Of a DNA stretch of 64,000 nt, positions 8,242 through 15,661 are shown piece after piece. The stretch is from CAZMSQ01 sp964569025. GTDB lineage: Bacteria > Bacteroidota > Bacteroidia > Chitinophagales > Saprospiraceae. The notes beneath the pieces were generated by a model, which was given only the letters and a program-made list of their open reading frames with translations, had not been told where the DNA came from and ran no database searches. Location of the stretch: assembly GCA_964569025.1 (NCBI GenBank), contig CAZMSQ010000007.1, forward strand, positions 32,940-96,939, read 5' to 3'. The position numbers were made by a program, and so were the translations under genes. Position 1 is the first letter of the stretch, and the number at the start of each line of letters is the position of its first letter.

Positions 8242-9217
8242 TGAATTTCTCAAAAAAGTCCAGTCTCTTCACCAACAGCGTGTCCCCTTTGCCATGGCCT
8301 TCGTTGTGAACCGCCAGGTTCCATCATCCGGGAAGCCCGGAGATAAGGCAGTTATCGAGCAGGATGGCACAATCACCGGCTGGATTGGCGGAGGGTGCAC
8401 ACGGGGGATTGTCCTCAAAGAAGCTGCAGATGCCATCCGTGACGGAAAACCACGGATGCTCCGAATTAGCCCTGATCAGGATACCTCACCAAATCCAGGA
8501 GTGATGGATTATACAATGACCTGCCACTCTGGTGGCACCGTAGAACTCTACATTGATCCCGTCCTGCCAAGGCCGGAAATCCTCATTTTCGGCCGGTCGC
8601 ATGTTGCCCGTTCGCTCTCGAGGCTGGCCAAAGCGATGGACTACCACGTCACCGTGGCGTGCAAGGGAGCCGACTCAGTGCATTTTCCGGATGCCGACGA
8701 GTTGCGGGAAGCCCCCGTCGAGGCCCAATCTGCCCGGTCAAATACCTTTGCTGTGGTTTGTACCCAGGGTGAAGATGATGAAACTCATTTGATGCAGGCA
8801 ATCAGGAGTGGGGCAGGTTATGTTGCTTTTGTAGCCAGTCGCCGAAAGGCAAATGCTATTTTTCAGACGCTACGAAGTTTTGATGTCTCATTCGATGAGC
8901 TGCGTGAGATTCATACCCCGGCGGGTCTTGACATCAATGCAAAGCTTCCCGAAGAGGTCGCCGTCAGCATACTTGCACAGATTGTGTCCCATATCAGGAA
9001 TGAGAGTATTCAGGATTCTGCTGAGAAAAAGAGTGCCCATGAGCCAGCTGAAAACTCGGCATACTTCGTGAATCCAGTATGTCAGGTGCCTGTCGAGAAA
9101 AAGACTGCAAAATATGTTGTCCAATTTCAGGAAAGAGATTATTACTTTTGTTGTGACGGTTGCAAAGTTGCCTTTGAGGCTGATCCTGAAAAATATGCCT
9201 TGCCTGAGCCGGTATGA
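8234..9217 (+). CDS. coxF: CoxF/XdhC-family Moco maturation protein fused to a YHS domain
   Basis: This 327-residue protein has an N-terminal XdhC/CoxI domain (GWIGGGCTRGIVLKEA) and a Rossmann-like XdhC C-domain starting ILIFGRSHVARSLSRLA. XdhC-family proteins bind the molybdenum cofactor and deliver it, sulfurated, to the target enzyme. Residues about 277-323 form an extra YHS/TRASH-like metal-binding domain with Cys283, Cys306, Cys307 and Cys310 (NPVCQVPV ... FCCDGC). The gene overlaps coxE by eight bases and mocA by four (ATGA). The YHS domain suggests metal handling, conceivably copper for the Mo/Cu site; that is inference. Confidence 0.88.
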   Translation: MFNEFLKKVQSLHQQRVPFAMAFVVNRQVPSSGKPGDKAVIEQDGTITGWIGGGCTRGIVLKEAADAIRDGKPRMLRISPDQDTSPNPGVMDYTMTCHSGGTVELYIDPVLPRPEILIFGRSHVARSLSRLAKAMDYHVTVACKGADSVHFPDADELREAPVEAQSARSNTFAVVCTQGEDDETHLMQAIRSGAGYVAFVASRRKANAIFQTLRSFDVSFDELREIHTPAGLDINAKLPEEVAVSILAQIVSHIRNESIQDSAEKKSAHEPAENSAYFVNPVCQVPVEKKTAKYVVQFQERDYYFCCDGCKVAFEADPEKYALPEPV

Positions 9218-9828
9218 TATGCGCCATTCTTCTCGCAGCAGGCACTTCTTCGCGGATGGGGTCATCCAACAAGCTTTTGCTTGATGTTGGCAACGGTCAG
9301 CCTCTGGTTCGGACAATGGCCGAGCAGTTGGCGGGAGCGCCATTTGACGAGGTGGTGGTAGTAACTGGCTTTGAGAGTGGGGATGTAAAATGTGCCTTGG
9401 AAGGGCTTCCGGTTCGGATTATCGAAAATCCCGCCTATGAATCCGGAATGACAACTTCCATTATTGCCGGTCTTAGAGCAATTGCACCGGACGCGCATTT
9501 TTTGGTGGGCCTGTCAGATATGCCATTGCTGACTGCCAAACATTACAAATTGCTGCTCGCAGAGTTTGAAGCGGCATTAATCGATACCGCCCACCCAATT
9601 GTAAAACCGTCACTGAACGGAGTCCCGGGTAATCCGGCAATCTTCCATGCAGTCTATCGAGAAGAGGTGCTCTCACTGACTGATCTCCATGCCGGATGTA
9701 AACCCGTTTTGCAGCATCATGCAGACAGTGTGATTCACCCAAAGGGACTTCCGGATGTGTTTTTTCTGGACATGGACCGTCCGGAAGAGTATCAGGAAAT
9801 GAGAATGCGGGTGAACCGCGAGGGATAA
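9214..9828 (+). CDS. mocA: MobA/MocA-type nucleotidyltransferase (molybdenum cofactor cytidylyltransferase)
   Basis: A 204-residue NTP-transferase beginning MICAILLAAGTSSRMGSSNK, the nucleotide-binding loop of the MobA/MocA family, with later GLSDMPLL and GVPGNPAIF motifs typical of these enzymes. MocA adds CMP to molybdopterin to form the cytosine dinucleotide cofactor, the form used by CO dehydrogenase, so its place in the cox operon makes functional sense. The start ATG overlaps the coxF stop (ATGA). CTP rather than GTP preference is inferred from context, not seen directly. Confidence 0.88.
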   Translation: MICAILLAAGTSSRMGSSNKLLLDVGNGQPLVRTMAEQLAGAPFDEVVVVTGFESGDVKCALEGLPVRIIENPAYESGMTTSIIAGLRAIAPDAHFLVGLSDMPLLTAKHYKLLLAEFEAALIDTAHPIVKPSLNGVPGNPAIFHAVYREEVLSLTDLHAGCKPVLQHHADSVIHPKGLPDVFFLDMDRPEEYQEMRMRVNREG

Positions 9829-9840
9829 TGCTTCGAAGAC

Positions 9841-10491
9841 ATGAAGCCAACAAAAAAACGGATACTTCTTGCTGCGAAGGACTGCTTCGCGACCAAAGGC
9901 GTTGCAGCAACAAGGCTTCAGGATATTGCCGAACTCGCAGGTATGAGTATCGGTAATATGGTTTACCACTTCCGTAATCAGGTTGAGATGCTGGAAGTAA
10001 TTTACACTAGCTTCCAACAGCGACAAGAAGAACTCCTACAGGATATTTGCCTAAGCCCGGTTTTTTCTAATATCGATGAGTATCTCCAGAATGCTTTTCA
10101 GCTCCATCAGGAATTTTTGTTTTTCCCCCTTCACACCCCGGAGGTGCTCAGTGCGTCGCCCCGAATTTCCTCTGAATGGCGTGAACATCTCCGGTGGAAG
10201 GACCTGCAGCTTGAGTTGATGTTGCGCTTCAATCAGGCCAGAGGCGCTTTAAGTTGGGATGAGGAAACATATCCTGTCGGTGATTTGGCAGTTTTATGGA
10301 GGCGGACAATCGACGGTTGGCCCATGCATCGGGTGGTTGAGCAAAAAAACCTCGATGATTTTTTGGCTTTTCGTAAGAGTGCATGGTCAGTGCTCCTCTC
10401 CCTGATCACACCTGAAGCCCGTCCTGAATACCTAAGGCTTCACTTTACTTCAGCGCCCCAAGTACAGAACACCGTAATTGATGAAGAATGA
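9841..10491 (+). CDS. TetR-family transcriptional regulator in the cox operon
   Basis: A 216-residue TetR-type regulator. The N-terminal helix-turn-helix is clear: KKRILLAAKDCFATKGV, then LQDIAELAGMSIGNMVYHF at about residues 27-45. The remaining all-helical region is the ligand and dimer domain, and its ligand is unknown. The gene starts 12 bases after the mocA-type gene, and its last codon overlaps the next start (ATGA), so it is encoded within the cox transcript and is a candidate autoregulator. The palindromes upstream of coxM would be natural operator candidates. Confidence 0.88.
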   Translation: MKPTKKRILLAAKDCFATKGVAATRLQDIAELAGMSIGNMVYHFRNQVEMLEVIYTSFQQRQEELLQDICLSPVFSNIDEYLQNAFQLHQEFLFFPLHTPEVLSASPRISSEWREHLRWKDLQLELMLRFNQARGALSWDEETYPVGDLAVLWRRTIDGWPMHRVVEQKNLDDFLAFRKSAWSVLLSLITPEARPEYLRLHFTSAPQVQNTVIDEE

Positions 10492-11963
10492 GCGAGGCGC
10501 TGCTTGAAAATATCGTTGCGAAGCGCGTTGTGCTTGAAAAAGAGCTTGGGATCGACCTATACATTGACAGGAACGATATTGTACAGCGGGCATCTTGTTC
10601 TGTGACTCATCATCAAGGCGAAAGAGGAATTCTTGTCGGTAGAAATCCGCGTGAGATTCCGTACGTGGCTTCCCATTTGTTTGGATACTCCGGAGGTTCT
10701 CATCAGCAAGCCGCGACCATGGCTCTTGAGCATGCATGGGGTGCAAAGGTGCCCAAGAATGCGCGACTGCTCAGAGCCATCGGACAAGCTGCAGAAATTA
10801 TCCAGAGCTCTGTCAGGTGGATTTACACAGCATTTGGGCCGGGCTTGGCCCACCCTGCATTTTCAGGGCTTCAAGATTCAGAATATATCCGGGACCATTT
10901 TTTAGCGTTCAAAGGCACTTCTTTCCGCAGGGGAATCCTCGGCGCCACGTTCCCCATGTCGGTATATGCAGCAATTGCCGGACAATGGCCGCAGGCCCGG
11001 TTTGCCTGCCCCGGAGGCATCGGAACGATACCTGATGCAGCGGCCCTTGCCAGGGTTTCCGGCCTCCTGAGTCGGTTTCGTACCGAGTGGCTGGAAGGGG
11101 TTCTATTACATACCTCTGTAGATGAGTTTCTCGACATTCGTACGTCGGACCAACTCTTTAATTGGATAGATTCTGCCGGGACTCACCCCAAAAGCGATTT
11201 GGCTGCCATGCTGAGTGGTGCCTTGGAAAGAGGGTACCTCAACTTAGGAGACCACTCAGCGCCAACCCTGACGTATGGTGCATTTCATGTCAGTGATCAG
11301 GAAGAAGAATCGATTCCGGAGTTACTCTCATCCCATTCTTCCATTCCCGGGCTGTGTATCAACGGTAGTTCTGTTGATGTATTGAGCAGGGCATCCGTTC
11401 GAAGCTGTATCGAGTCGTTGGGGCAATCTCATCAAACCTGGTATCAGGGCCAACCGACAGAGGTTGGCCCGCTTGCACGCATGCTTTCCCTCCATGCTGT
11501 CCGCCCGGAAGGCAATCTGATTGGTCACATGGTATCTTGGTCAGGTAAAAATGCCTTTGCCAGAATTCTTGCGAGAATCCGCGAGATTATGGTTCTTGAA
11601 AACCGAATCAGATTCTGGCTGGCACAAATTGATCCAGATGAACCATGGAATCTGCCTGTAGAAGATAGAGATGGCTGGGGACTCGGTCTGACGGAAGCGC
11701 CGCGAGGAGCACTCGCCCATTTGGTTCGGATCAGAGATGGGAAAGTGGCGGATTATCAGATTCTGCCCCCAACTTTGCTGAACGTTTCCTCCGGATCCGG
11801 AGACTCTCCCATCGAGTCTGCCCTCAGCCAATTGGAAATCCCGAATAGAAATAGCCTCCATGAGGTTGGAATCATTGCTCGTTCTTTTGATGCCAGTGTG
11901 TCCTGTAAGGTCAGGCTGTTGAAACATCCCTCCGGAAAGGTGATCTTGACGTCAGATGAATAA
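10488..11963 (+). CDS. [NiFe]-hydrogenase large-subunit homologue lacking nickel-site cysteines
   Basis: This 491-residue protein aligns along its length with group 1 type hydrogenase large subunits. Visible are GRNPREIPYVASH, then the L1 region where RICGxCxxxH has become HLFGYSGGSH (Phe65 and Ser68 replace the two cysteines, His72 kept). The conserved EAPRGALAHLVRI loop is intact (Glu403-Gly407, Arg406). The C-terminal DPCxxCxxH is replaced by DASVSCKVR (only Cys473 kept), followed by a 15-residue tail like the peptide normally cleaved during maturation. Also the N-terminal RxEGH region is not recognisable. It is therefore unlikely to be a hydrogenase. HupK/HoxV assembly scaffolds are the nearest known concept. 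It is coupled to tetR, and hypC and hypD follow. Confidence 0.82.
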   Translation: MSEALLENIVAKRVVLEKELGIDLYIDRNDIVQRASCSVTHHQGERGILVGRNPREIPYVASHLFGYSGGSHQQAATMALEHAWGAKVPKNARLLRAIGQAAEIIQSSVRWIYTAFGPGLAHPAFSGLQDSEYIRDHFLAFKGTSFRRGILGATFPMSVYAAIAGQWPQARFACPGGIGTIPDAAALARVSGLLSRFRTEWLEGVLLHTSVDEFLDIRTSDQLFNWIDSAGTHPKSDLAAMLSGALERGYLNLGDHSAPTLTYGAFHVSDQEEESIPELLSSHSSIPGLCINGSSVDVLSRASVRSCIESLGQSHQTWYQGQPTEVGPLARMLSLHAVRPEGNLIGHMVSWSGKNAFARILARIREIMVLENRIRFWLAQIDPDEPWNLPVEDRDGWGLGLTEAPRGALAHLVRIRDGKVADYQILPPTLLNVSSGSGDSPIESALSQLEIPNRNSLHEVGIIARSFDASVSCKVRLLKHPSGKVILTSDE

Positions 11964-12143
11964 ACATGACAAATGGACGGCGAAAAGTGTATGAACCTTC
12001 GGTAAAATTGATTGTACTACAAATGATTGTTGTTCTATGAACGAGTATGTGATTATTTTAGAGTGCAGTGAGTCGTGCTGCTAAAGATTTAATTTCGAAG
12101 TTTTTTTCAAAAAGTCTACTTTCCCACACAGAATATCTGATTT
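11964..12143. other. Gap between the hydrogenase-like gene and hypC
   Basis: These 180 bases hold no credible gene. They are AT-rich towards the hypC side, with a T7 run near 12102-12108. No clear terminator or TAnnTTTG box is visible, so it cannot be decided from the sequence whether hypC-hypD share the cox transcript or have their own promoter. Confidence 0.5.
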
Positions 12144-12404
12144 ATGTGTCTTGCCATCCCCGGACGAATCAAAAGAATTGATCGATCAGATCCATTCTTG
12201 AAAAGAGCCCATGTGGCCTTCGGAACCCTTATGAAAGAGGTGTGCCTTGATATGACCCCTTTGGCTCGCGTAGGCGATTATGTCCTTGTGCATGCGGGCG
12301 TGGCAATTAACGTGGTGAATGAAGAAGAAGCGATGCGCACATTCTTATACCTTGAAGAATACGGGGGTCTTGAAGACCTCTTGCCGGAGAGAGACCAGAC
12401 CTGA
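12144..12404 (+). CDS. hypC: HypC-family hydrogenase maturation chaperone
   Basis: An 86-residue HypC/HupF-family protein with the invariant MCLAIPG N-terminus; Cys2 is the residue that binds iron during Fe(CN)2CO assembly. The typical VGDYVLVHAGVAINVV core follows. HypC partners HypD, which is encoded three bases downstream. HypC paralogues (HybG, HupF/HoxL) serve particular large subunits, and the upstream hydrogenase-like gene makes a dedicated role plausible. No other hyp gene except hypD is in the window. Confidence 0.93.
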   Translation: MCLAIPGRIKRIDRSDPFLKRAHVAFGTLMKEVCLDMTPLARVGDYVLVHAGVAINVVNEEEAMRTFLYLEEYGGLEDLLPERDQT

Positions 12405-12407
12405 TTC

Positions 12408-13526
12408 ATGAAATTTCTCGAAGAATACAGGGACCCGCAATTGGCGGAGCAATACCTCAACCGTCTCCATTCAGTAACCACCGGAGAGTGGGTAATTATG
12501 GAATTCTGCGGGGGGCAAACCCACAGTCTTGTCAAAAACGGCCTCATTGATTTGCTTCCCGCCGGTGTAACAATGGTGCATGGTCCGGGGTGTCCAGTCT
12601 GTGTGACCCCACTCTCTATGATAGACGCAGCCATTCGCCTTGCTGAGGAAAAAGGGGTTATTTTGTGTTCATTCGGAGACATGCTGAGGGTGCCAGGCTC
12701 TTCTCAAAATTTATTGGAAGCCAAAGCAAAAGGTGCCGCAGTCCGTTTTTTTTACTCGCCTATGGAAGCTGTCGAATTGGCGCGTAAACATCCAGATCGG
12801 GAGGTCGTATTTTTTGCGGTTGGTTTTGAAACGACCGCACCTGCAAACGCCCTGTCAGTGCTTTATGCCAAACGGCTGGGTCTGAAAAACTATTCGCTCC
12901 TGACTTCTCATGTGTTGGTTCCTCCGGCTATTTCTGCGATAGTCGAAGATGAGGAGGCCTGTGTAGATGGTTTTCTCGGAGCAGGAAATGTCTGTTCGGT
13001 AATGGGACTCAAAGAGTACGAGCAATTAATCGACAGATACAATAAACCCTTGGTGGTGACAGGGTTTGAGCCCGTTGACCTCCTTCAGGGTATTCTCATG
13101 ACGGTGACACAACTTGAACGGGGGGAGTCGAAACTTGAAAACCAATACAGCCGGGTGGTGCCATATGAAGGGAACCCCGAAGCGCAGGCAGCGGTATATG
13201 AAGTCTTTGAGCGGTGTGACCGCGAGTGGAGAGGAATTGGCGTACTCCCGGGAAGTGGACTTCAGGTGACTGAAGAATATGCTGGATTTGATGCGATCAG
13301 AAAGTTTGGGCTCACGTTCAGATATGTGGCTGAGCCATCTGCCTGTATGGCAGGTGAAATTTTGAAAGGCACGAAGAAGCCAGTTGATTGCCCCCACTTC
13401 GGAACCACGTGCACGCCAGAAAACCCCCTTGGGGCTCCGATGGTTTCTTCAGAAGGGGCATGCGCCGCATACTATCACTTTCGCGCTATTTGCAGCGCTG
13501 ATTCACACCCAATACGTACCTTCTGA
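12408..13526 (+). CDS. hypD: HypD hydrogenase maturation protein
   Basis: A 372-residue HypD. Key motifs are FCGGQTH (Cys34), HGPGCPVCV (Cys62, Cys65), GFETTAP and the C-terminal cluster-binding segment CPHFGTTC with SSEGAC (Cys328, Cys335, Cys352). HypD and HypC together hold iron while CN and CO ligands are added. The protein appears complete, although its last residues (FRAICSADSHPIRTF) differ from the usual short basic end and overlap the convergent M15 peptidase gene by 41 bases. hypE, which often follows, is absent. The start ATG lies three bases after the hypC stop. Confidence 0.94.
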   Translation: MKFLEEYRDPQLAEQYLNRLHSVTTGEWVIMEFCGGQTHSLVKNGLIDLLPAGVTMVHGPGCPVCVTPLSMIDAAIRLAEEKGVILCSFGDMLRVPGSSQNLLEAKAKGAAVRFFYSPMEAVELARKHPDREVVFFAVGFETTAPANALSVLYAKRLGLKNYSLLTSHVLVPPAISAIVEDEEACVDGFLGAGNVCSVMGLKEYEQLIDRYNKPLVVTGFEPVDLLQGILMTVTQLERGESKLENQYSRVVPYEGNPEAQAAVYEVFERCDREWRGIGVLPGSGLQVTEEYAGFDAIRKFGLTFRYVAEPSACMAGEILKGTKKPVDCPHFGTTCTPENPLGAPMVSSEGACAAYYHFRAICSADSHPIRTF

Positions 13527-14316
13527 CCACGTCAATGTGGTTTGCCGTTTCAGCTCCCGGGAATCCGGTGATGTGGCTGTTGTTCAATTCCCGTTCTGCG
13601 ATCCTTACGAACTCCGCAGAAAGAGGAAGATACGACCAGTGCCACTTTTCTTCCCGATATCCGCTTTCACGGCCGTCTCCATATGCTGTGTATGGCCTGC
13701 AGAATCCGTATTCGGAAGCGTGTGTTTCAAGCCATTGGAAGAGTTTTTGGCCCTGACCTGTTTCGAAATATGAATTGTCGAGCGCATTCAAGTCAATGTC
13801 AGTCCCCCAGTGATGGCGAGAGGTTCCTGGCATGGCACTGTATTCAAGGATGCGCAAAGCGCGTTCTTTTGGGTCAGCAATATCGAGTGCGGCATTGGTG
13901 CCGTCACTAAGTAGTCGAGCCCCCCCCCATTTGGCAGCCCAAATCGATTGCTGATATTCAAAATTCCTTGTGGCCGACAAAATACGTAGCTCATGGCCCG
14001 CCTGAGCTGCATCCCGGTGCATCCGAATGAAAGCTTCCAGCGCTTCTTTTCGTAAAAACATCCCATCGCGGGTGGCAAATTGACGGGGTATCGGGGCAAA
14101 TAAAGGGTGTTTCGCCGGTTCAAAATGGCCGCTCAGGTATGCAATGCTGGTCATCGTCGAGTCTTTTTGGCGAGTAATTGGTAGACACTCTTGCCCTTCT
14201 TTTCTCTCTTGCGTTGGCATCTGCCCTGGATCATCAACTTGCCTTTGCCCGCATGCTGCGAATGTGAAAGTTGCCATGGTAGCCGAAATTAGACAAAAGT
14301 ATCTGATATGCTTCAT
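13486..14316 (-). CDS. M15-family D-alanyl-D-alanine carboxypeptidase lipoprotein
   Basis: A 276-residue exported protein. The ATG at 14316 gives a lipoprotein signal peptide with lipobox FAAC (Cys22); an upstream in-frame ATG at 14355 would spoil it. The mature part carries the VanY/M15B zinc-peptidase motifs: SATRNFEYQQSIW, SRHHWGTDIDLN (His and Asp ligands) and EKWHWSY (catalytic Glu, ligand His). Such enzymes trim peptidoglycan stem peptides in the periplasm. The coding strand contains a run of nine G (13920-13928), a potential slippage site. The 3' end overlaps hypD. Confidence 0.9.
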   Translation of the reverse strand: MKHIRYFCLISATMATFTFAACGQRQVDDPGQMPTQERKEGQECLPITRQKDSTMTSIAYLSGHFEPAKHPLFAPIPRQFATRDGMFLRKEALEAFIRMHRDAAQAGHELRILSATRNFEYQQSIWAAKWGGARLLSDGTNAALDIADPKERALRILEYSAMPGTSRHHWGTDIDLNALDNSYFETGQGQKLFQWLETHASEYGFCRPYTAYGDGRESGYREEKWHWSYLPLSAEFVRIAERELNNSHITGFPGAETANHIDVVRRYVLGVNQRCK

Positions 14317-14479
14317 CAGGCCTGATGGTTTTGCTCTTGGTAAATTTCCATCCATTTTTATTCAAATTAAATGAAATGTATACTCACCTGATAAGATATG
14401 CTCAATATGCAGTTTTTCTTGCAATTCTTCACTTCGCACCGGTTGCAAGTGGTGGGCAGGGGCAATCAATGTTTAGATC

Positions 14480-14704
14480 ATGAATAGAAAAATATTACGG
14501 TTTATTGGACTTGCATCACTTGTCATAACGGCATGGATTCTTGGCAGAATTTCAGGCATCCATGGCGTACAGCAAAAAAACGCGACGGCCAACCCCATCA
14601 GAAAATCAGACTCAATTCGAGATTCCCTTGTGCTCCGGGATTTGCTCTACAAACAAAATGTGAATGACCAGGACCAGCACGTGGGGTTGGAAAACAAGGA
14701 GTAA
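14480..14704 (+). CDS. Small hypothetical membrane-anchored protein
   Basis: A 74-residue frame starting at an ATG, with basic residues then a hydrophobic segment (FIGLASLVITAWILG), so a single N-terminal membrane anchor followed by a charged tail. It lies between the divergent M15 gene and the rpsF promoter. I do not recognise a family. Its membrane-protein-like composition supports a real gene, but size and lack of known relatives keep confidence moderate. Confidence 0.45.
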   Translation: MNRKILRFIGLASLVITAWILGRISGIHGVQQKNATANPIRKSDSIRDSLVLRDLLYKQNVNDQDQHVGLENKE

Positions 14705-14729
14705 TGTCCAAAAAGTCCTGAGAAATGTG

Positions 14730-14737
14730 TATCTTTG
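14730..14737 (+). promoter_or_regulatory. Bacteroidota -7 box upstream of rpsF
   Basis: TATCTTTG, a perfect match to the Bacteroidota -7 consensus TAnnTTTG, lies 75 bases before the rpsF ATG and is followed by GC as at the carB promoter. No TTG at the usual -33 spacing is seen. Confidence 0.6.
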
Positions 14738-14811
14738 CGTCCGCTTTTGTGGGGATGCTCCACTGAGTCATAGTCAATATCTTATTTTTTCACCTTTACG
14801 ATACTTCAATA

Positions 14812-15312
14812 ATGCGTCATTACGAAGTAACTTTCATCGTGGATCCAGTGCTGTCGGGCGATGAAATCAAGTCGGCAGCAACCACGTACGTCGATCACCT
14901 CAAAGGGGAGGGGAGCGAAATTGTACACATTAACGAATTGGGCCTCCGTGAACTTGCCTATCCAATCAACAAGCGCAATTCCGGGGTCTATTACTGTGTT
15001 GAGTTTACCTCAGAGACAGGCGATTTTATTCCAAAACTCGAGTTGGCATTCCGCCGGGACGAGCGCATCATGCGCTTCCTGACAGTGAAACTTGACAAGT
15101 ATGGTGTGAAATACAACGCTGACAAGCGCGCAGGCCTGATTAATGAGTTCAAACCGAAAAAGAAAAAATCGGAAGAACCTGAAAGAAAGGAGCGCGACAG
15201 GCGAGATCGCAAGAAAGAGGCCCCTGCGAAGGAGGCCCCTGCAAAGGAGGGAGCTTCTGTAAAAGAAGGCACTCCTGAAGCGAGCGCTACAGAGTCCGGA
15301 TCACCTGAATAA
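14812..15312 (+). CDS. rpsF: 30S ribosomal protein S6
   Basis: Residues 1 to about 95 are the S6 fold: MRHYEVTFIVDP start, the LAYPINKRNSGVYYCVEF segment and FRRDERIMRFLTVKL. S6 binds 16S rRNA with S18 in the small-subunit platform. Beyond the normal end there is a highly charged Lys/Glu/Ala-rich extension of about 60 residues containing repeated KEAPAKEG units, making the protein 166 residues long; charged tails are common in S6 of this phylum. First gene of rpsF-rpsR-rplI. Confidence 0.97.
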   Translation: MRHYEVTFIVDPVLSGDEIKSAATTYVDHLKGEGSEIVHINELGLRELAYPINKRNSGVYYCVEFTSETGDFIPKLELAFRRDERIMRFLTVKLDKYGVKYNADKRAGLINEFKPKKKKSEEPERKERDRRDRKKEAPAKEAPAKEGASVKEGTPEASATESGSPE

Positions 15313-15357
15313 ACCAGTTGCCGTTCTCCATTTTCTTCCACTTAAACATACACGATC

Positions 15358-15627
15358 ATGGCAAATAAAAAAGAAGATATTAAGTTTCTGAGCAATCCCA
15401 ATATCGGGCAGTCTCGCAAAAAATATTGCCGATTTAAAAAGTACGGCATCAAGTACATCGATTACAAGGATGCTGAGTTTCTGAAGCAATTTGTCAACGA
15501 ACAAGGGAAAATCCTGCCACGCCGTATTACGGGGAACTCTCTGAAATACCAGCGCAAGGTGTCAACGGCTGTCAAAAGAGCACGCCACCTTGGGATGCTG
15601 CCATTCGTGGCTGACTTGCTGAAGTAA
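15358..15627 (+). CDS. rpsR: 30S ribosomal protein S18
   Basis: An 89-residue S18 protein with the family core KKYCRFKKYGIKYIDYKD and the C-terminal RRITGNSLKYQRKVSTAVKR segment that contacts 16S rRNA. It lies between rpsF and rplI with gaps of about 45 and 34 bases, the conserved bacterial order, and is certainly co-transcribed with them. Confidence 0.97.
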   Translation: MANKKEDIKFLSNPNIGQSRKKYCRFKKYGIKYIDYKDAEFLKQFVNEQGKILPRRITGNSLKYQRKVSTAVKRARHLGMLPFVADLLK

Positions 15628-15661
15628 TCTTATTCTCTTACCACTCCACAATCCTACTCTC

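Noticed and set aside
10488..11963. Reading the large-subunit homologue as a respiratory complex I NuoD-like or Ech-type subunit.
   Set aside because: NuoD also lacks nickel cysteines, but this protein keeps the EAPRG loop with soluble-hydrogenase context and a tail after the L2 motif like the cleaved peptide of true large subunits, and there are no nuo or ech neighbours.
12408..13526. hypD as a truncated pseudogene.
   Set aside because: All cysteine motifs up to SSEGAC are present, and the protein ends within a few residues of the usual family length.
13384..13773. Plus-strand open frame opposite the M15 peptidase.
   Set aside because: It is antisense to a gene with clear catalytic motifs and has no recognisable protein features.
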